Below, piece by piece: positions 62,781 through 64,000 of a DNA stretch of 64,000 nucleotides. Source of the stretch: Hirudinaria manillensis (Eukaryota; Annelida; Clitellata; Hirudinida; Hirudinidae); contig CM067528.1 in assembly GCA_034509925.1 (NCBI GenBank), positions 12,025,001-12,089,000 on the forward strand, given 5' to 3'. A model generated the notes under the pieces. It searched no databases, was not told where the DNA came from, and saw only the letters and a program-made list of their open reading frames with translations. Numbering within the stretch: the stretch's first letter is position 1; every line of letters starts with the position of its first letter. The position numbers and the translations under genes are program-made.

Positions 62781-64000
62781 ATGTCCGAAGAGGCAAGATT
62801 GTTACTCGATACTCTCTCGGATTTAAGAGTCGTCGATTTGAAGCGCGAGCTCGAAAAAAGAAAATTATCGAAAAGTGGGAGTAAAAAGGAGCTATGTGAA
62901 AGACTTCGAAATGTTAGCGACGAGTCTTACAAATCTTGTTAAATTAGAATTATTTTTAAAAGTTTCGTGGCGATTGTTTGGTTGATATACAGATATACTG
63001 CAGTAATGAATATCAAACAATCTTACGAGCACGTTGAAATTACTCGCGATGCGCCATTTTAATACCTTTCTCACGTTTAAAGTTAAAAGAATGTATCAAT
63101 TTGAAGACGCTCACATATCAAAATTTATGTTGTATCTGAAAGTTTGCTTTGCAGAAGAACATTCATGTGCATCTTAGTGTTAAGTTAATCATTGCTTTAA
63201 GAAAAATAACTTGTAACTCAGTGCTCAGCAATAATGGCATTATTATTGTTATCAACAGATTTTCTTAAACGTTTTTTGACATAACTAAGTCGTAATATAA
63301 TATTCTGTGTGTAATTTTGAAATCCAACATTGTCTTAATACGATTATAATTTATTTCAGCACCTGAAGCTCGAAGAATTGAGGTACAAAAATGCAGAGCA
63401 AGGATCAGATTCAATAACATCTCTGAACGTAAGTTTTATAAATTTTTTGGAATTACACCGCTGCAACATTCTGATTTTGTTGATTTTAAATTATGGCTTG
63501 ATTATGCCGACTTGTTTTACGATTTTATTTTTAACGTTTTATTATTAACATTACTTAATATCTTTTATAATGTTGAATTTCTACTTTTAGCTGCCCTCAG
63601 CTGATGCTGGTATGGAAACTAACGAATTTGTCAAAAGTTATTTGGAGCAAAGGGAAAAACTGCTTGAAAGACAAATGGAACAAAAGAAAAAATATCAAGG
63701 TATTTATCCACTTTGTTTTAAATAGTTTACAGTTTTATTTTGTTTTTGATTTAGTAATTCAATAGTCAATTATATAATGCATTGCAGAAGAGGCATACAA
63801 ATCTCAAGAGAGTGAGTCCCAAAGTGAAGCAGAGGACCTCAGCCAGCATCAGCAACACAATGTGACTCAAGAATCTGAAAACCCTGATGAAACATGTCAG
63901 CAAATTGAAGATCCAAAACCTACAGAAATTACCGATTCAAACTCGGAGAAAGAAAAGGAGTCTTCACCAGTGGCTCCTAAAGACAGGCCTGAATACAATT
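62781..64000 (+). CDS. ACIN1: Acinus (ACIN1) homologue, N-terminal exons, cut by the window end
   Basis: Acinus is an RNA-binding splicing regulator of the ASAP complex, which associates with the exon junction complex; it acts in the nucleus. Exons in view: 62781-62912, 63360-63428, 63591-63699, 63788 to the window end. The start is the ATG at 62781 (MSEEARLLLDTLSDLRV). A SAP DNA/RNA-binding domain follows at residues about 13-46: LRVVDLKRELEKRKLSKSGS and KKELCERLRN, matching the human Acinus SAP region ([20 protein letters not shown]). Downstream FVKSYLEQREKLLERQMEQK corresponds to the Acinus segment FIKQYLEKQQELL. The last exon is Glu/Gln/Ser-rich, as in the family. The C-terminal RRM-like domain and RSB motif lie outside the window. 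Another SAP-domain nuclear protein is possible but the post-SAP segment favours Acinus. Confidence 0.85.

Overview
This is an AT-rich, intron-rich metazoan nuclear window. It has GT-AG introns with recognisable acceptors, single-copy animal genes, abundant micro- and minisatellites, and no prokaryotic operon structure. The key taxonomic clue is a Still life (Sif)-type TIAM RacGEF with an N-terminal WH1/EVH1 domain. That architecture is known from Drosophila Sif type 1 and is absent from vertebrate TIAM1/2, so I infer an invertebrate, probably a protostome. The species cannot be fixed from sequence alone. Three perfect GGGTTA units at 58869 are a weak hint against an insect-type (TTAGG) telomere.

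Layout: (1) 1-3147, AT-rich with no supportable gene. (2) 3148-26117 (+), a complete 28-exon sif/TIAM homologue. Splice phases close into one frame of 2113 codons including stop: WH1, long Gln/Ser-rich linker, PH1 with coiled-coil extension, Ras-binding domain, PDZ, DH, PH2. (3) 27747-31277 (+), an 11-exon kaptin (KPTN) homologue. (4) 33054-38786 (-), convergent with KPTN, a two-exon gene for a predicted heptahelical, GPCR-like protein of about 1709 residues. Its loops are enormous and the third intracellular loop is rich in poly-Asp and poly-His. (5) 38787-53037, a 14-kb gene-poor block of tri- and tetranucleotide repeats with a few non-repetitive islands: RFX X-box-like sites, a GC-rich segment and two coding-like stretches. 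(6) 53038-56021 (+), a 6-exon WASH (WASHC1) homologue. It is followed at 57833-58734 (+) by two exons encoding further polyproline/WH2 sequence that are phase-compatible with WASH exon 5. (7) 59317-60300 (-), a small EF-hand protein. (8) 62781-64000 (+), the N-terminal exons of Acinus (ACIN1), cut by the window edge.

The genes do not form a pathway. Sif/TIAM (Rac activation), WASH (Arp2/3 activation on endosomes) and kaptin (first described as an actin-associated protein, later a KICSTOR subunit) all touch actin or endolysosomal biology, but there is no evidence of co-regulation. All exon boundaries were inferred by eye from splice signals, phase and family alignment from memory; no transcript or database search was available.
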